Counted from the stretch's first letter, positions 24,501 through 35,284 are shown. The stretch is 64,000 nt of DNA from Morinoia aosen (GCA_030386875.1 CM059563.1:19235936-19299935), one strand, 5' to 3'. Numbers and translations are program-made. Notes: generated by a model not told the origin, from the sequence alone.

Positions 24501-25469
24501 GATGCGCTCAGTCGTCCCGTAAGAAGCTATAGGGGTGTTGTTGGCGGCGAGTAAGTCGTAGGACGGGGGTTTGAGCGTGTGTTTCTTTTTAGCTGGTACT
24601 AGGCTGACGGCTGAACCGGTGTCGATGAGGTATCGTACGTTGCCGGTGTCTGTGACGTACATTAGCTCGCCTTTTTTTGTCTGTGCGGAGACTGGGGCGT
24701 TTACCATTCTCCGCGGTCGTCGTTTTCCCGCGAAACTGCAAGGTTGGATGCAGTTTCTTGCTCGGTTACCGAAAGTTTGGTGGTAATAGCAGATTGCTTG
24801 GTCCTGCTTGATTCTTGTATTGCTTCTGTTTCCGTACCTAGGTCCTGGGGTTTGGTTTCGCCAATCTTCTGCTTGCTTCTTGTTTTCCTGTGGGCGTAAA
24901 GCGTTTGCCAGCATTTTCTTGAGTTCTGCTATTTCCTGTAGGGCTTTGTCAAATTCCGCTCTTGAGACGGTAAGAGATGGTGGTTGTTTGACGGCAGTTA
25001 CGGCGATGGGTTCACTCATGGCAGTTTGGCAAGCGGTTTGCCTTGCTATGATCTGATCTGCGATTACTCTGTACTCTTCGTCCGTTTTTCCCCTGCCTAG
25101 TGCCTCGATCAGCGGTTGTGCTGTGATTGGTAGCTTTGCGAGGTGCATGGAACGGATGACGGACGGTGGTAGGGGTGCTTGCCTGCAGCTGTTCAGTCGT
25201 TTCATTTCGAGGAGCAATTCTGATGGCGTATGTCTCCCATGGTAGTTTTGACGATGGTGTCGTAGTTTGCTTCCTCGTCGTGTCGCACGAAACGGTGCGT
25301 TAATGCGGCTTTTAATGCGTCGTATTTGTCGTTTGCCGGTGGGTTCAGGAGTATTTCTTGGATCTCGGATACGATGTGTGTTGGGAGTCCTCCTAGTAAC
25401 GCTCCGAACTTTGCGCCGTCGTCCAGGTTTGGTATTTGTGCGAGGAACACGTCGCAATGCAGTAACCAT
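21549..25469 (-). CDS. pol: Element 1 nucleocapsid-protease-RT-RNase H-integrase polyprotein
   Basis: A 1,306-codon open frame. Residues up to about 220 look like the C-terminal part of a Gag capsid. A CX2HX9CX3C knuckle lies at residues 227-244 (24,738-24,791). The aspartic protease has LIDTGS with Asp at residue 283 (24,621-24,623). RT carries YIDD at 23,706-23,714, followed by RNase H with TDAS, RELLA and DHKPL motifs and a VADALSR end. Integrase has an H..H..CX2C zinc region, then Asp 999, Asp 1058 and Glu 1094, a D-58-D-35-E spacing. The C-terminus has a [12 protein letters not shown] module. It makes the DNA copy and inserts it. The ATG at 25,469 lies inside the overlapping Gag frame, so translation probably begins upstream with a frame change. 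No internal stop is present. Confidence 0.93.
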   Translation of the reverse strand: MVTALRRVPRTNTKPGRRRKVRSVTRRTPNTHRIRDPRNTPEPTGKRQIRRIKSRINAPFRATRRGSKLRHHRQNYHGRHTPSELLLEMKRLNSCRQAPLPPSVIRSMHLAKLPITAQPLIEALGRGKTDEEYRVIADQIIARQTACQTAMSEPIAVTAVKQPPSLTVSRAEFDKALQEIAELKKMLANALRPQENKKQAEDWRNQTPGPRYGNRSNTRIKQDQAICYYHQTFGNRARNCIQPCSFAGKRRPRRMVNAPVSAQTKKGELMYVTDTGNVRYLIDTGSAVSLVPAKKKHTLKPPSYDLLAANNTPIASYGTTERIILLNPLWPVSWNFIEADVGQPIIGMDFLAAHQLSVDTANASLYAQASGTKVPCKRVVSRSQRVHRIEHQTAPEFNTLYEEYPGILPTSQHIRHTQKKIDVEHHIETTGPPVYARPRRLSPEKLEAARQEFKEMLEHGIIRPSKSAWASPMHMVPKAAEPGAWRICGDYRRLNASTKPDRYPIPHCQDFHYKLHNKTIFSKIDLVKAYHQIPVKNEDIQKTAITTPFGLYEYTVMSFGLRNAAQTFQRYIDAVTRDMDFVTAYIDDILIASANAEEHQKHLRQLFQRLQEEGLRVHPAKCIFGVPELDFLGHRVSAGGISPLPQKIEEIGSFSQPATVKKLRQFLGIVNYYHRFLPAAAEKMQALTGLTKGYSKNSKKIINWTTELDAAFTSLKREISQLTLLAHPAPEGKSTLITDASGTAVGAVLQQKVGQEQRPVAFFSKKLDDTQRKYSTYDRELLAIFLAVKHFEHFLEGRSFEIRTDHKPLCFALQKATEGNSPRVARQLSYLSQFDCEIKHISGDNNTVADALSRLVSTIIPKGPAINYDKIMTEQNTDAELEELLHPASKSALKLRPIIRQTGKPPLWCDVSTGLRRPYIPESCRKNVFQHFHGASHPGIQATRDLLRQRVIWPGLNKDVGKWTRECIPCQTSKIIRHTKCPPGKMPVPKERFQTIHIDIVGPLPVSQNKRYLLTCIDRFTRWCTATPMADCTAETTARAFLKDWVASFGAPTTIITDQGVQFESNLWKNLLTALGAERQRTTAYHPQSNGLVERMHRRLKEALKATVTDADWADALPLILLNIRATPHTDANISPAEMVYGQTLRLAGELPEKEKGDRPAREFLQCLKKRVTNLQPILPRQQGPQKANVPSALYKATNVFVKHGGHRRPLQKPYAGPFPVLQRTPNYITVDIQGKKANIATERVKAAYLPTIEDKPQQQAKAPRATNYEVYEGVPFPGTGTAIPETAKQAVFTKYGRESRPPVRY

Positions 25470-25519
25470 CCTTTCACATCTCCGCTGAATGCGGGCAACC
25501 GGATATCTTTCCCAGCCAT
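25202..25519 (-). CDS. gag: Element 1 Gag N-terminal capsid frame
   Basis: A 105-codon frame starting at an ATG 39 nt inside the 5' LTR (25,520-25,558 is the whole leader). The protein begins [18 protein letters not shown], resembling the N-terminus of insect Gypsy capsids (L..F.G....W......F). It ends at TGA 25,204-25,202. The rest of the capsid appears to continue in the overlapping long frame, one base away, from about 25,220 leftwards. Either the copy carries a small indel in gag or it uses frameshifting; no canonical slippery heptamer is obvious here. Confidence 0.8.
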   Translation of the reverse strand: MAGKDIRLPAFSGDVKGWLLHCDVFLAQIPNLDDGAKFGALLGGLPTHIVSEIQEILLNPPANDKYDALKAALTHRFVRHDEEANYDTIVKTTMGDIRHQNCSSK

Positions 25520-25545
25520 GCCTCCTATTGCCTGCCGAATACCTC

Positions 25546-25558
25546 TGGGGTCAACCAG
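25546..25558 (-). promoter_or_regulatory. Element 1 candidate primer binding site
   Basis: Directly inside the 5' LTR, after one C, the minus strand reads TGGTTGACCCC (25,557-25,547). It begins TGG, as expected for pairing with a tRNA CCA end. It resembles the tRNA-Trp-type site (TGGTGACCCC) remembered for CsRn1-clade elements but has one extra T. The tRNA identity is inferred. Confidence 0.5.
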
Positions 25559-27047
25559 TGTAGTGTTCTCCCCCAGGCTGCAACACGCTTCGGGCAGACC
25601 TTGAGATATCTTTTTCGTGACAGGATAGCCCGAAGCGAGTGCCCGAGGTACACCCGTATTCGGCAGGATATGGACAACACGGGGGTAACACGGTAATTAT
25701 ATTGGGGACTGTTAGGTACACGGAACACGGACCATTACACTGGTCCTCGGTGGCTACTATGAGCACTGTTCGTTACACGTAAATTACACGGTGGGAATGT
25801 AGCTAGTGGCGAGGCCGTAATACGTCGCGGCATAGCCAAAAAAGCCGTGGTGATTGAAGTACGATCCTATTCGAGGATGACATAAATTACGTAATGCTTG
25901 GAGCACAATCCTATGCAAGAATAGTACAAATACGTGATGATTGAAGTACAATCCTATTCGAGAATGACATAAATTACGTAATGATTGAAACACAATCCTA
26001 TGCGAGAATAGCACTAATACGTGATGATTGAAATACAATACTATTCGAGAATGACGTAATGACTGAAACACAATCCTATGCGAGAATAGCACTAATACGT
26101 GATGATTGAAATACAATACTATTCGAGAATGACGTAATGACTGAAACACAATCCTATGCGAGAATAGTACAAATACGTGATGATTGAAGTACAATCCTAT
26201 TCGAGAATGACATAACTTACGTAATGATTGGAACACAATCCTATGCGAGAATAGCACTAATACGTGATGATTGAAGTACAATCCTATTTGATAATGACAT
26301 AAATTACGTAATGATTGAAACAAGCACAAATAGCAAGTAACGTCCGTGAGGACGATGCTTACGAATGCAGCGGCGAGACGTGATGATTGGTGCTACGTCG
26401 TGCGACCGTTACGAACAGGTCAGCTGGTGCTAGCGGGGCGCCGAGACGAGGCTAGTCAGCTGGGTCGGGCCCAGCCACCACGCGGTTCACCGTTGTAGCT
26501 GGGAGGTAGCTACGGCGAGGCTAGCTGGCCGGAGCGGGCGAGAGATGTCGTAGAGCGGCTTGGCCGACGCGCCGGCACGGGGCGTTGCAACGTGACTTTT
26601 TTAAGACTTTGAAACACCTTGGAGCGTCGATAGGCAGGGCCGGTTTCCGGAGCTTGGTGCAGGTACGCGAGAGACAAAGTCGATCTCGGAAGTTAGATGC
26701 AGGAACACGAGAATGGTGCTGGAGATGTGACTTGAACGAGGACGAGGGCTTGAGTGAGAGCGAGCCTTGTTGGGGTCGCCTTATGTAGGCCTCGAGTGCA
26801 AGCCTTGAGTCCGAGCGTGAGTCCTGATTGGTCGCGAGTTTGTGGGCCTGTGGTGCTGGAGGCAGGAAACCGTTGTAGCTTACGGGCACCTTTTCTCATA
26901 GTCGCGAGGCGGCTTCTCTCAGGTCCCGTGTTTGGTTGACTAGGCGCTTCGGGTCCGGAGGTGCTCTGGAACGGATGCGGTTGTAGTCTGGAGGCAGCTT
27001 TTCTCAGGTCTTGTGGAGGTCCGCGGCTTGCCGCTGGGATCACCACA
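25559..27047 (-). repeat. Element 1 5' LTR
   Basis: 1,489 bp with TG...CA ends, the transcription-start LTR for the minus-strand element. The internal minisatellite lies at about 25,860-26,330. Promoter and poly(A) positions could not be fixed by eye. Confidence 0.95.
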
Positions 27048-27092
27048 CTGCACACCAGCTGTTGCTGCACACCAGCTGATGCTGCACACCAG
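27048..27092. repeat. Remnant of the 17-bp array beyond element 1
   Basis: CTGCACACCAGCTGTTGCTG and two further units continue in phase from 20,018. The array ends near 27,092 in AT-rich DNA. Confidence 0.9.
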
Positions 27093-27345
27093 CTGTATTA
27101 TAATCAGGATAAAAAATGATGATAATAATAATGCTTTCAATAATATTAGCTTTATAATGACGTATTTTAACTGCTCAATTCAATAATTTACAATATATGA
27201 GGCGATAGTAATGGAGAATAAAATGTAAGACTAATTGCACAGATGCTCCCAGTATTTCCTATTGAAACTTATCACATTTGTTCAACTTAACGGAAACTCG
27301 GCCGTAACGCTGCTGTAACTCCGATGACAAATGCCTCATCCCTGT
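27093..27345. other. AT-rich unique DNA
   Basis: No gene, repeat or RNA is seen. Confidence 0.4.
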
Positions 27346-27606
27346 CATTACTCTATCAAAACCCTACCGTACCTATGCTCCAACCTTACAACAACCCTGT
27401 CTTGACTCCACAATAACCCTACAACAACCATACTGCAACCCTATCGCAACTTTGCCATAACCCTACAACAACCTTGCCACAACCCTGCCATAACCCTACA
27501 ACCCTACAACAACCCTATAACAACCCAGCCACAGCCCTGCCATAACCCTACAACAACCTTACAAAAACCCTACAACAACCGTGCCACAACCCTGCCGTAA
27601 CCCTGC
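27346..27606. repeat. Degenerate CCCTACAACAAC-type tandem repeat
   Basis: Blocks such as ACCCTACAACAACCTTGCCA and CAACCCTGCCATAACCCTAC alternate irregularly with an 11-12-base sub-period. C/A-rich on the plus strand. It has no coding value and is too irregular to be telomeric. Confidence 0.75.
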
Positions 27607-28204
27607 CCCAGTGTTTCTACCAATCTACCAACAAACCTATTAAGTCTGAAAATGAAGCCAAGCATCTTCCCGAGAACCTCACCTTCTTTTAACATAATAC
27701 TTGCACAAAAAATATTTTCACCTAGGGCATCTTCAACACTGAATAACACTCGCCGAAGGCTTACGTTACAATTGAGTTAAGATTTAACTTTCCGAACAGT
27801 GAGGACTCCATTCGCTCATGTAGAGAAAGTTAGCCTCATCGAAGGAAAACTTTCACTCATGTAATCCTGTAAATCTTCTTTATTCCATCCGCTTGAATCT
27901 GTCCGGCGTTCAATGGAATCACTTTGATGAAGTTCGTAATCGTGCTAATCTTTTTGAAATTTTCACCCATTCACAGTTAGGAAGTCTATTTTACTCGTAC
28001 GAATAAACCGTAATCCAATGTAACTTACTTTTCCTTTCTTCCTTACGGGAACTTTTCTGCCACCAGTTCATGTATCTATTTCCCTACCATACGAAAAAAA
28101 TATCTACTTTATTTTAAAACATAGGCTAATTCCCACCTAAGATGGCCTAATCTATGTGCAGCCACATCCTTCACTTGATCAGGGCAAAAGTGATGTCTAA
28201 TACC
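27607..28204. other. AT-rich unique DNA, no gene seen
   Basis: Featureless apart from short A runs. No supported frame. Confidence 0.4.
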
Positions 28205-28425
28205 GTCTTTAACCGCCACGGGTTAAACTAAAGTTCAATTTTCAATACTAATTCAAAGTCAAATGCTGTAAGCAATTTTGATAATACTAAACATTGACTG
28301 GATCGATCCTTCATTTAGCTTTGAATAAGTATTTATGAATATTGAGTATGTGACTACTGGCCAGTCAGCAGCATAATGGAAATTCCTACCGTGTACCACC
28401 GGTGGCTCACATAGCGGCTTAAGTA
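28205..28425. mobile_element. MITE-like dispersed repeat, copy C
   Basis: Same orientation and block order as copy A. It shares CATTGACTGGATCGATCCTT, CAGTCAGCAGCATAATGGAA and TGTACCACCGGTGGCTCAC. About 220 bp and non-coding. Confidence 0.6.
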
Positions 28426-29415
28426 CTAATTCAGTTCTTAACTCTACTGTAAAGTCTTAGCCTGACTATGAACTTTGTCGAAATCTTACTATCAAAAATA
28501 TAAAAATGATCAAAATTCTGCCAGTACCGTGCCTTGAATTCGGGCTGAAATCCTTCCTAAACCTCCACCAAGTTGGTATTTTACCAACTTAAGCTTGAAC
28601 TTAATGAGCCTTACTATACCTCTATCTAAGCGTAGCAATGTTTTTCAACACATCCAGAAAAACCCAGAATAGATCTCAATATAAACCCTGTCTAAACCTA
28701 TTCCTTGAACTTTTTTGAACTAGAAAATAAAAATTGTCACAAACATAACCTTAAACCCAGCCACAAGCTTAACGTAATCCCTGTTAAATCAATACCGTAA
28801 GCCTTTTATAATCCTTACCTGCGTTCTACATCAAAATTCTTGGTGTGTGTGGCCCAGTTTTGCTGATATGAGACCTTCTCTGTTGTCTTACCTCGAACTT
28901 CGGCTCTAAAATTACAAACTTCGAACATAATTTCTTGTTTTTTCAGTCGGCTGAGAAAATGCCACCGCGGAAAATGAGATTTCAAAGGATGTTTCCTTCG
29001 TGTTCCCATGGGGGAGTGGAACTTTTTTGAATCTTATGACTTCAAGAAACTGTTTTAAACAAAATTTAAGTTTCATAGGGAAATTTTTAGTGCTGCAGCT
29101 AGTTGAAACAAATTCTTCCTTTAACAATTAGACCAAAATACTCACATTGAAGTTCCGCTGATAAAAAATTAAAATACACTCGTTTATGTACAAAACTTAA
29201 ATTGTATTTTCACACGTGGATTAACATAAGTCAGAGCATCAATATAATTTAACTTAAATTCAACAAAGAGGTGGAGCATTCATTCCCCATTTAGGGTAAC
29301 GCGTGAAGAAAAAAACTTAGCTGGCAAAAAAATAAATACATGCAAAGTTACGCTCTTTTTTTTGTTTAGCGATCCGTACTGAATTACTCAACATAATTTC
29401 TGATTTCGTTTGTTT
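28426..29415. other. Unique AT-rich DNA, no gene seen
   Basis: Minus-strand frames of 64-71 codons at 28,815-29,127 overlap each other and lack domains. Nothing else is found. Confidence 0.4.
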
Positions 29416-29650
29416 TGCTTGTGAAGTCTAATTATGTGTTATCCGTGTGCCGCCAGTGCATGAACAAGGAGGAAATTTTCGCAATGCTGTTGACCGACCA
29501 GTAATCACAAACTCAGTTTATATTATTACTTCATTCAAAGCTGAAAGATGGCAAGTCAATGTTCACTATTTTCAAAATTGCTTCCTACAATCGCCCTTGG
29601 AGTTGAATATTGAACTTCAATTTAACATTGAATGTAAACCTCATTTCCAG
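29416..29650. mobile_element. MITE-like dispersed repeat, copy D (reversed)
   Basis: Same orientation as copy B. It shares GTGCCGCCAGTG, CAATGCTGTTGACCGACCAG and GTTGAATATTGAACTTCA. It is more diverged than the others. A 70-codon frame across it is not credible. Confidence 0.5.
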
Positions 29651-29812
29651 TTAATTTAGAAGCCCACTAACTTTATTCAAAGACCCCCTAACTCAATTCC
29701 AAGTAAGTTTAAAGATTTGACGACCCACAAATCCCACTAACAAACAATCCAATGACCCACGAACTTTTTAACCAGTCAATTCAACCAGACAACTCAAAGA
29801 CCCTTTAACTAA

Positions 29813-30108
29813 CCTTATAACCTCTAAACTTAAAGACCAACTACCCTACTGCTATTCAATGTAAAAATTCACGGACCGTATTTCCAGTTACCTCACAGAC
29901 ACTCCAGCCTTATACCCTCTAACTTTAAAGACCAACTACCCAACTGCTATTTAATATAAAGACTCACAGACCTTATTTCCAGTTACCTCACAGACACTCC
30001 AGCCTTATAACCTCTAACTTTAAAGACCAACTACCCTACTGCTATTTAATGTAAACACTCACGGACCGTATTTCCAGTTACCTCACAGACACTCCAGCAA
30101 AGAAGACT
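29813..30108. repeat. Tandem repeat, 95-bp unit, about 3 copies
   Basis: CCTTATAACCTCTAA recurs at 29,813, 29,908 and 30,003, and CCAGTTACCTCACAGACACT ends each unit. Copies are about 90% alike by eye. Confidence 0.9.
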
Positions 30109-30114
30109 TCATTT

Positions 30115-30335
30115 CATTTCACCGGCCAGTCACCGGCTCGACAGAGAGCCTCTCTGCTGCTCCGGGAGGCAGAAAACAAGTCGTCTTTGTTGAAGGACTT
30201 CCGGAGAAGTTTTGTGTAATCCAATAAAGCTTTTGGCCCGGCGAGCTGCCTTGAACTTCCCCGTCTCGCGTACACGGCCTGCTGTCTCGCGACTGTCTCG
30301 CGTCCTGATGTGTGCTGACATCCGGGGTTACAACT
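30115..30335. other. GC-richer island, possible dispersed element fragment
   Basis: Compositionally distinct from its surroundings, with CTCGCG motifs (GTCTCGCGACTGTCTCGCG at about 30,284). The two minus-strand frames across it (63 and 73 codons) share no domain with anything I know. It could be a SINE or other repeat fragment, but no A/B box pair or tail is convincing. Confidence 0.25.
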
Positions 30336-30432
30336 GACATCCCGGGTTATAGCTCACATACGGGGTTACAGCTGACATCCGGGGTTGAAGGTGACATTCG
30401 GAGTTAAAGCTGCGTGCTGACATCCGGGGCTA
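30336..30432. repeat. Short tandem repeat, about 19-20-bp unit, 5 copies
   Basis: The unit ACATCCGGGGTTACAGCTG (variants CCCGGGTTATAG, TCGGAGTTAAAG) is repeated just before the pyrimidine tract. Confidence 0.85.
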
Positions 30433-30785
30433 AAGCTATCATTCCCCTTTCCCTCATCCCTCCCATCCCCCTTCCCTCATCCCTCCTATTCCTCTTCCCT
30501 CATCCCTCCCATCCCACCTTCCTTCATTCCTCTCATCCCCTTCCCTCATCCCTCCCATCCCCCTTTCCCTCATCCCTCCCACCTCCACCTTCCCTCATCC
30601 CCCCCATCCCTCCTTCCCTCATCCCTCCCATCCCTCCTTCCCTCGTCCCTCCCATCCCTCCTTCCGTCATCCCTCACATTCCCACCTTACCTTATCCCTC
30701 CCATCCATCCTTCCCTCATCCCTCCCATCCATCCTTCCTTCATCCCTCACATTCCCACCTTCCCTCATCCCTCCCCCCTCCACTG
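30433..30785. repeat. Pyrimidine-rich minisatellite CCCTCATCCCTCCCATCC
   Basis: Blocks of 17-24 bp such as TTCCCTCATCCCTCCCATCC repeat about 16-18 times. Almost no purine on the plus strand except A, so a long homopyrimidine-like mirror tract is formed. The 138-codon frame across it is an artefact (Pro/Ser/His repeats). Confidence 0.9.
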
Positions 30786-31633
30786 AGCAGAAGTATCACA
30801 ATATTTTGGCCAGGAATGCTCATTCCTTAGATAAAAGTATCTGCATTATTTGCCCGCAGGAATTTATATATTGAAGCTCAGATTCCAGAGACGCTGAAGG
30901 TTACACCAAAATTTTGTGAGCGAGCGCTGCTCTTTGTCTTCTTATCTCTGGGTCTTTTTCTTTCGTTTTCATGTCGGTGTCTTTCTTGATCTTTCGTTTC
31001 TTTGACCACATAGTCGTTAATGATGTTGAAGATTACGAGGATCGTTTAACATATGCGAGTAGGAAAAAGTCTAACGGTGTCTCACTTTCTCTCTCCCGAT
31101 CTTTCGTTTTTTCATTATCTAATCATTAATGCTACTGAGTATTAAAAAGTTTGTCAAACATACATGAATTGGAAAAGGAGTAATAAAGAATCAAAAGACA
31201 AGATAGTGATGTATTTTCTCTTACACAAAAAGTAAAAATGCCGGATATCTTTTTAAATATTCGCCTGTTGGTTTCAATAATTTTATTACTGGATATCGAT
31301 TCAATCACTGACAATTATCCTCACGCAATTTTGATTGACAAAGTGAAGTATTTCCATCTTACCCAGAAGGTAATGGATGCGAAGAGACGTGTTTGCGTTT
31401 GAAATTTTGTAGTTCCTTTGTCCTCAAACTTCGAGAACCGCAAGGCCACGACGCTGCGTAGGCATAAACAGGACGGCAGCATCTGTAGGCAGTGAATGAT
31501 TTACAGAGCGCGGAAAACGTTCTTAGTCTAATTTACAACGTAATTCAAATGGATTAAAATAAAAATGAGCGTAGCGATAAGTATATTTATTCGCAAACGT
31601 TTCCAAATACCTAGATTCTATCAACTATGGAAA
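30786..31633. other. Unique DNA, no gene seen
   Basis: Two segments resembling 'TCTTTCGTTTCTTTGACCAC' and 'GATCTTTCGTTTTTTCATTA' with similar followers suggest an old ~120-bp duplication at 30,950-31,140. No coding sequence. Confidence 0.4.
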
Positions 31634-31706
31634 GAATAGAATGTTCTATTAGAATATTCTAGAATAGAATATTCTAGAATTTCTTAGAATAGAATATTCT
31701 ATTCAA
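31634..31706. promoter_or_regulatory. Palindromic GAANNTTC cluster (heat-shock-element-like)
   Basis: GAATATTCTAGAATAGAATA and similar blocks give at least six alternating GAA/TTC pentamers, matching the nGAAn inverted-repeat consensus bound by heat-shock factors in eukaryotes. No adjacent gene is recognisable, so it may equally be an AT-rich palindromic microsatellite. Confidence 0.3.
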
Positions 31707-31734
31707 TGGAAAGAATAAATAAAATACCTAGAGA

Positions 31735-31928
31735 AATAGATGGAATACGTAGAGAAATACATGCGTGAAGAAATACATGAAGTTCGTAGAGATATACATG
31801 AAATACTTAGAGAACTACGTGAAATACGTAGAGGAATGAATGTAATATGTAGAGAAATACATAAAAGATGTGAAGAAATGAATAAAAAACGTTGAGAAAT
31901 ACATGAAATACCTAAAAAAATACATGAA
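31735..31928. repeat. Tandem repeat, 21-bp unit, about 9 copies
   Basis: The unit GAAATACATGAAATACGTAGA with scattered substitutions and a few indels. Confidence 0.85.
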
Positions 31929-33295
31929 ATTATCTCTAAAGTGAGATCCCCAAAGAATTACCCATTAATTCAAAATAGCGTAATTTTTTTATTCCGCACT
32001 TGATTCGTAAATGGTTAAAGGTTCCCTCTTTACAGTTTTTACAGGCAATTTTCAATTGTTTCGAGAGCTTAGAAAATAATATAGAAATACAGATTCTGCA
32101 CAATGTAAACGTGCAGCTACTAGCTGCTACAAAACTGTATCTAAAGCAAGACAAATTCAGCGACTGCCAAGGTGTTGAAGGCGTTTAAATCTTCTCTTTT
32201 ATCGTATTGTTTTTCTGTCGAACGCATTCAAAACTCCAAAAAAAGCTTCACCGAAATGATCTTCGTCGAGTTCTTGCAGCCCATGAATTTTTTGTCAGCC
32301 AAGCAGGAGTTAAAAAAATCCATTTACATCCATGCAAAATTACGAAACGCAATTAGAAATATCTTTGAATAAATATCTCACGGTACTATTGTCTGGAAAC
32401 GAACAATGGAAATTTGGTACTGTTCTAGATGTGCACAATGGAAAATTTTGGATCTCAAAAAGATTAAAAGACTGGAAGGAACAACTTTTTGTTGAACACA
32501 GCTATGTTGATCAAGGACTAACATGTGGTGAAACGTCAACATCTAAAAAATGAAAAGTTTTTGTTCAAAGACGTAAAATAGAAATGAATAGAAATAATAG
32601 TTTTGTTAAAAAGAATACCTTGTTTTTGAATAAAGAATTTTTCATTGTTTCGTCGTTGACGTTTCAGCACATGGGAGTTTCTTATCAATCAAAGATCGCT
32701 GAAAAAGGCCTAATTAAATTCCTGACTTGCCTGACTGCGCGTACAAAAAAAGATAAGTGATTGTTGCGAACGTCTTTTCGGATCAAAGCCACGGGAGAAT
32801 AAAAACAGAATGAAAAATGAACGTGGCGGAGATGAGTCGAGTGTTGTGCGATGGCTGAAGTATAACACCAATAAGTTTATAAGAAAAACTTTTGCTTTTT
32901 GAAATGTCTGACGATGAATAAAAGAGCAAAAATCTATTTAATAGGAATTATATTTTTTAACATTATTTCAATAATGAAAAGTAAGTTAAATGCAGAGTTT
33001 TGTGTTTGTATTCTGTGATAAAAAACATCTTGTTGTAAAAGAATAGAATCAAAGATGGAGATGAGATGAGCAGTATTGGGATAGAAAATAAGGAAAGTAT
33101 TGGATTCATGGAAGGAAATCACGTGAAAGCCATCAAAAACGGAAGAATTGTCTTCTAGCTTTAATGGGTCACATTTTCGAGATACTTAAGTCCAGATGAG
33201 CGAAGGGGGAACCTACGTATGTCTAGATGCAAGTGTCGTCAGCAGACCATATTGGGCTAGTGGATCATGTCATTAAGCAATGTTTTGAACAAGAA
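31929..33295. other. Unique AT-rich DNA, no gene supported
   Basis: Frames of 60-73 codons (31,936-32,553 both strands, 32,934-33,122 minus) overlap or lack domains. No splice-bounded exon can be argued from sequence alone. Confidence 0.4.
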
Positions 33296-33465
33296 AATCT
33301 AAATTTATGGGCATAAAATGTTTAAATGAGATAATCTAGACTTATGGTCGTAAAATGTTCTCAAGAAGAAAATCTAGATTTATAATCGTAAAATGCTTTA
33401 AACGAGAAAAATTAGATTTATGATTATAAAGTATTTTGAACGGGATAACCTAGATTCATGCTCGT
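33296..33465. repeat. Degenerate tandem repeat, about 39-bp unit, 4 copies
   Basis: Shared core ATCTAGATTTATGGTCGTAA followed by AATGTT.T.AA..AGA. Moderate divergence. Confidence 0.8.
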
Positions 33466-33889
33466 AAACCACTAGAATACAGTCTCCTTAAATAAAACCT
33501 CAAATCTCCTCACGTTCCAACCTAACTAAAGGAATTACGCACAAAAGATAACCACATCAAATATGCTCCAGAGACCCAGAACATTTTAGCTTGGCAATTA
33601 AATTCAAAGTTCACATAATATTCGTTTGCGACGTAAACCTTCATCTGGCACACACACATATTTATGGTGCAGAATGAATATCCCCAGCGAAATTCAATCA
33701 GGACTTATCTGCTGAATTGGATCTCAAGCGTCGGTTTCTCAATACCAAATAGGATTGGAATTCAATTCCCAGGTAATAAAGCCGAGATTTGAAGGCCGGA
33801 AACTCGGCCTTTCAACGCCATTAGCGTTTGACGAGCGAAATGATCTGTAGGAATTTCCAGCTCATGAGCAAGTCTAAATTGTCGCTCCA
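33466..33889. other. Unique DNA, no gene seen
   Basis: No frame, repeat or structure is supported. Confidence 0.4.
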
Positions 33890-34375
33890 AAAATGCAGCG
33901 CAGACAATAATGATTGTCCCCTCATTGTAGTTATTGCTCATTTATAATCATCGTGAGAATTATTTATGATCATTATGATGATTGTAAATCGCAGAGATAG
34001 CAGTGAAGACATTAATGATTGTCCCCTCATTGTAGTTATTGCTCATTTATAAATCATCGTGAGAATTATTTATGATCATTATGATGATTGTAAATCGCAG
34101 AGATAGCAGTGAAGACAATAATGATTGTCCGCTCATTGTGAGAATTATTTACAATCATTATAATGATTGTAAATCGCAGAGTAAGCAGAGCAGACAATAA
34201 TGATTGTTTCCTCATTGTAGTTTTTGCTCATTTGTAAATCATTCTAAGAATTATTTATAATTATTATAGTGATTGTAGATTGCAGAGTAAATTTGGGGTA
34301 ATCATTACAATGATTGAAAATGTCAATCATTATAGTGATTGTAAATCGCAGAGTAAACTTGGGGACGTATTCGTG
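33890..34375. repeat. Tandem repeat, about 105-bp unit, 3-4 copies
   Basis: GACAATAATGATTGTCCCCT begins units at 33,903, about 34,008 and about 34,114. Each unit contains TTATGATCATTATGATGATT, an imperfect palindrome. The last unit is diverged and truncated. Confidence 0.85.
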
Positions 34376-35154
34376 AGGAAAATAATGTCTTGATGATGTG
34401 CAGGAAGTTGAAATATCACTTTCATTCCAAGATGGTTTTTATTTTTCTTTCATGTACCATGTGTTTTCATGTCTCGTTTCAAAAGCATTAATGTAGTTCT
34501 TGTTAATTAATGGAGTTCTTGTTAACATATGTAGTTCTTGTTTTCTTGTCTTCATTGGTATGTATTTGCCTCGAAAAGGCTATGTTGTTTAGCAATTCAA
34601 GCAGACAAAGATTGTCATTCAGGCCAACTCGAGTGAGTTACGAACTGTTGAATAAATTATTAATAAACGTGAATAAATTATTACACTGCGGCTTAAATAA
34701 TAAAGTACTGGGACTTCAGTGTTTTTCAACTATAACTTATAAATCAGTGGTATTTATATGAAAAAAGGAAAGACATAAAACACTATTTATTCGAGTCACA
34801 TTTCACTAACACAGCTCCTAAAAAGAAAAAGTTTTCTATTCTGCTCGTTAAAATTAAATCCCTCACACCACGGTCCTCAAATCTCCACTCGATAATTAAA
34901 ACTTTTACCCGTTGATCACAAACTAACTTTTGACGACGTTCCAAACTTTGACTCGACTTTCTAACTTCGACCTATACTCGCCCCAACACTGGACAGTGAG
35001 CTTGAACTTTCATCAGTGCGTTTAAATGTTCATTTTGCGTGCGTGTCCGTAGCAGAACTCATCAAATAGAGGGTGTCCCACATGAATGGGTGTCCCAAAT
35101 GAATGTTCTCATTCTTTGACTCCACAGTACTCAACTACTCATGTTTTTGTTTTG
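34376..35154. other. Unique AT-rich DNA, no gene supported
   Basis: An 83-codon plus frame at 34,510-34,761 begins with ATG and a hydrophobic stretch (LLTYVVLVFLSSLVCICL) that would pass as a signal anchor. It is preceded by short repeats of 'TAGTTCTTGTTAA', and nothing else supports it. Confidence 0.35.
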
Positions 35155-35284
35155 ATCGTTGAATATCGTGATGCTCCAACGGTTGAATATCGTGCTACTC
35201 CAACGGTTGAATATCGGGCTACTCCAACGGTTGAATATCGGGCTACTCCAACGGTAGAATATCGGGCTACTCCAACGGTTTCAT
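35155..35284. repeat. Tandem repeat, 24-bp unit, 5 copies
   Basis: The unit GGTTGAATATCGGGCTACTC plus CAAC, nearly identical copies. Confidence 0.92.

Larger units (their letters stand above)
20019..27047 (-). mobile_element. Element 1: complete Ty3/Gypsy LTR retrotransposon, CsRn1-like
   Basis: 7,029 bp on the minus strand. It has two 1,489-bp LTRs with TG...CA ends and a 4,051-bp interior, flanked by CTGC on both sides (20,015-20,018 and 27,048-27,051). Removing the element and one CTGC restores an unbroken 17-bp array. Domain order is NC-PR-RT-RH-IN, as in Metaviridae. The CX2HX9CX3C knuckle is, from memory, typical of the CsRn1 clade. No envelope gene is present. One substitution between the LTRs and intact catalytic motifs indicate very recent insertion. 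Confidence 0.95.

Noticed and set aside
21791..25604. Numerous plus-strand ORFs opposite the element 1 pol frame
   Set aside because: Shadows of the minus-strand coding frame.
27346..27606. Interstitial telomere repeat
   Set aside because: CCCTACAACAAC-type blocks are irregular and match no standard telomere unit (TTAGG or TTAGGG).
34510..34761. 83-codon ORF with a hydrophobic N-terminus
   Set aside because: Only the hydrophobic start supports it. It lies in AT-rich DNA with short local repeats, and no family is recognised.
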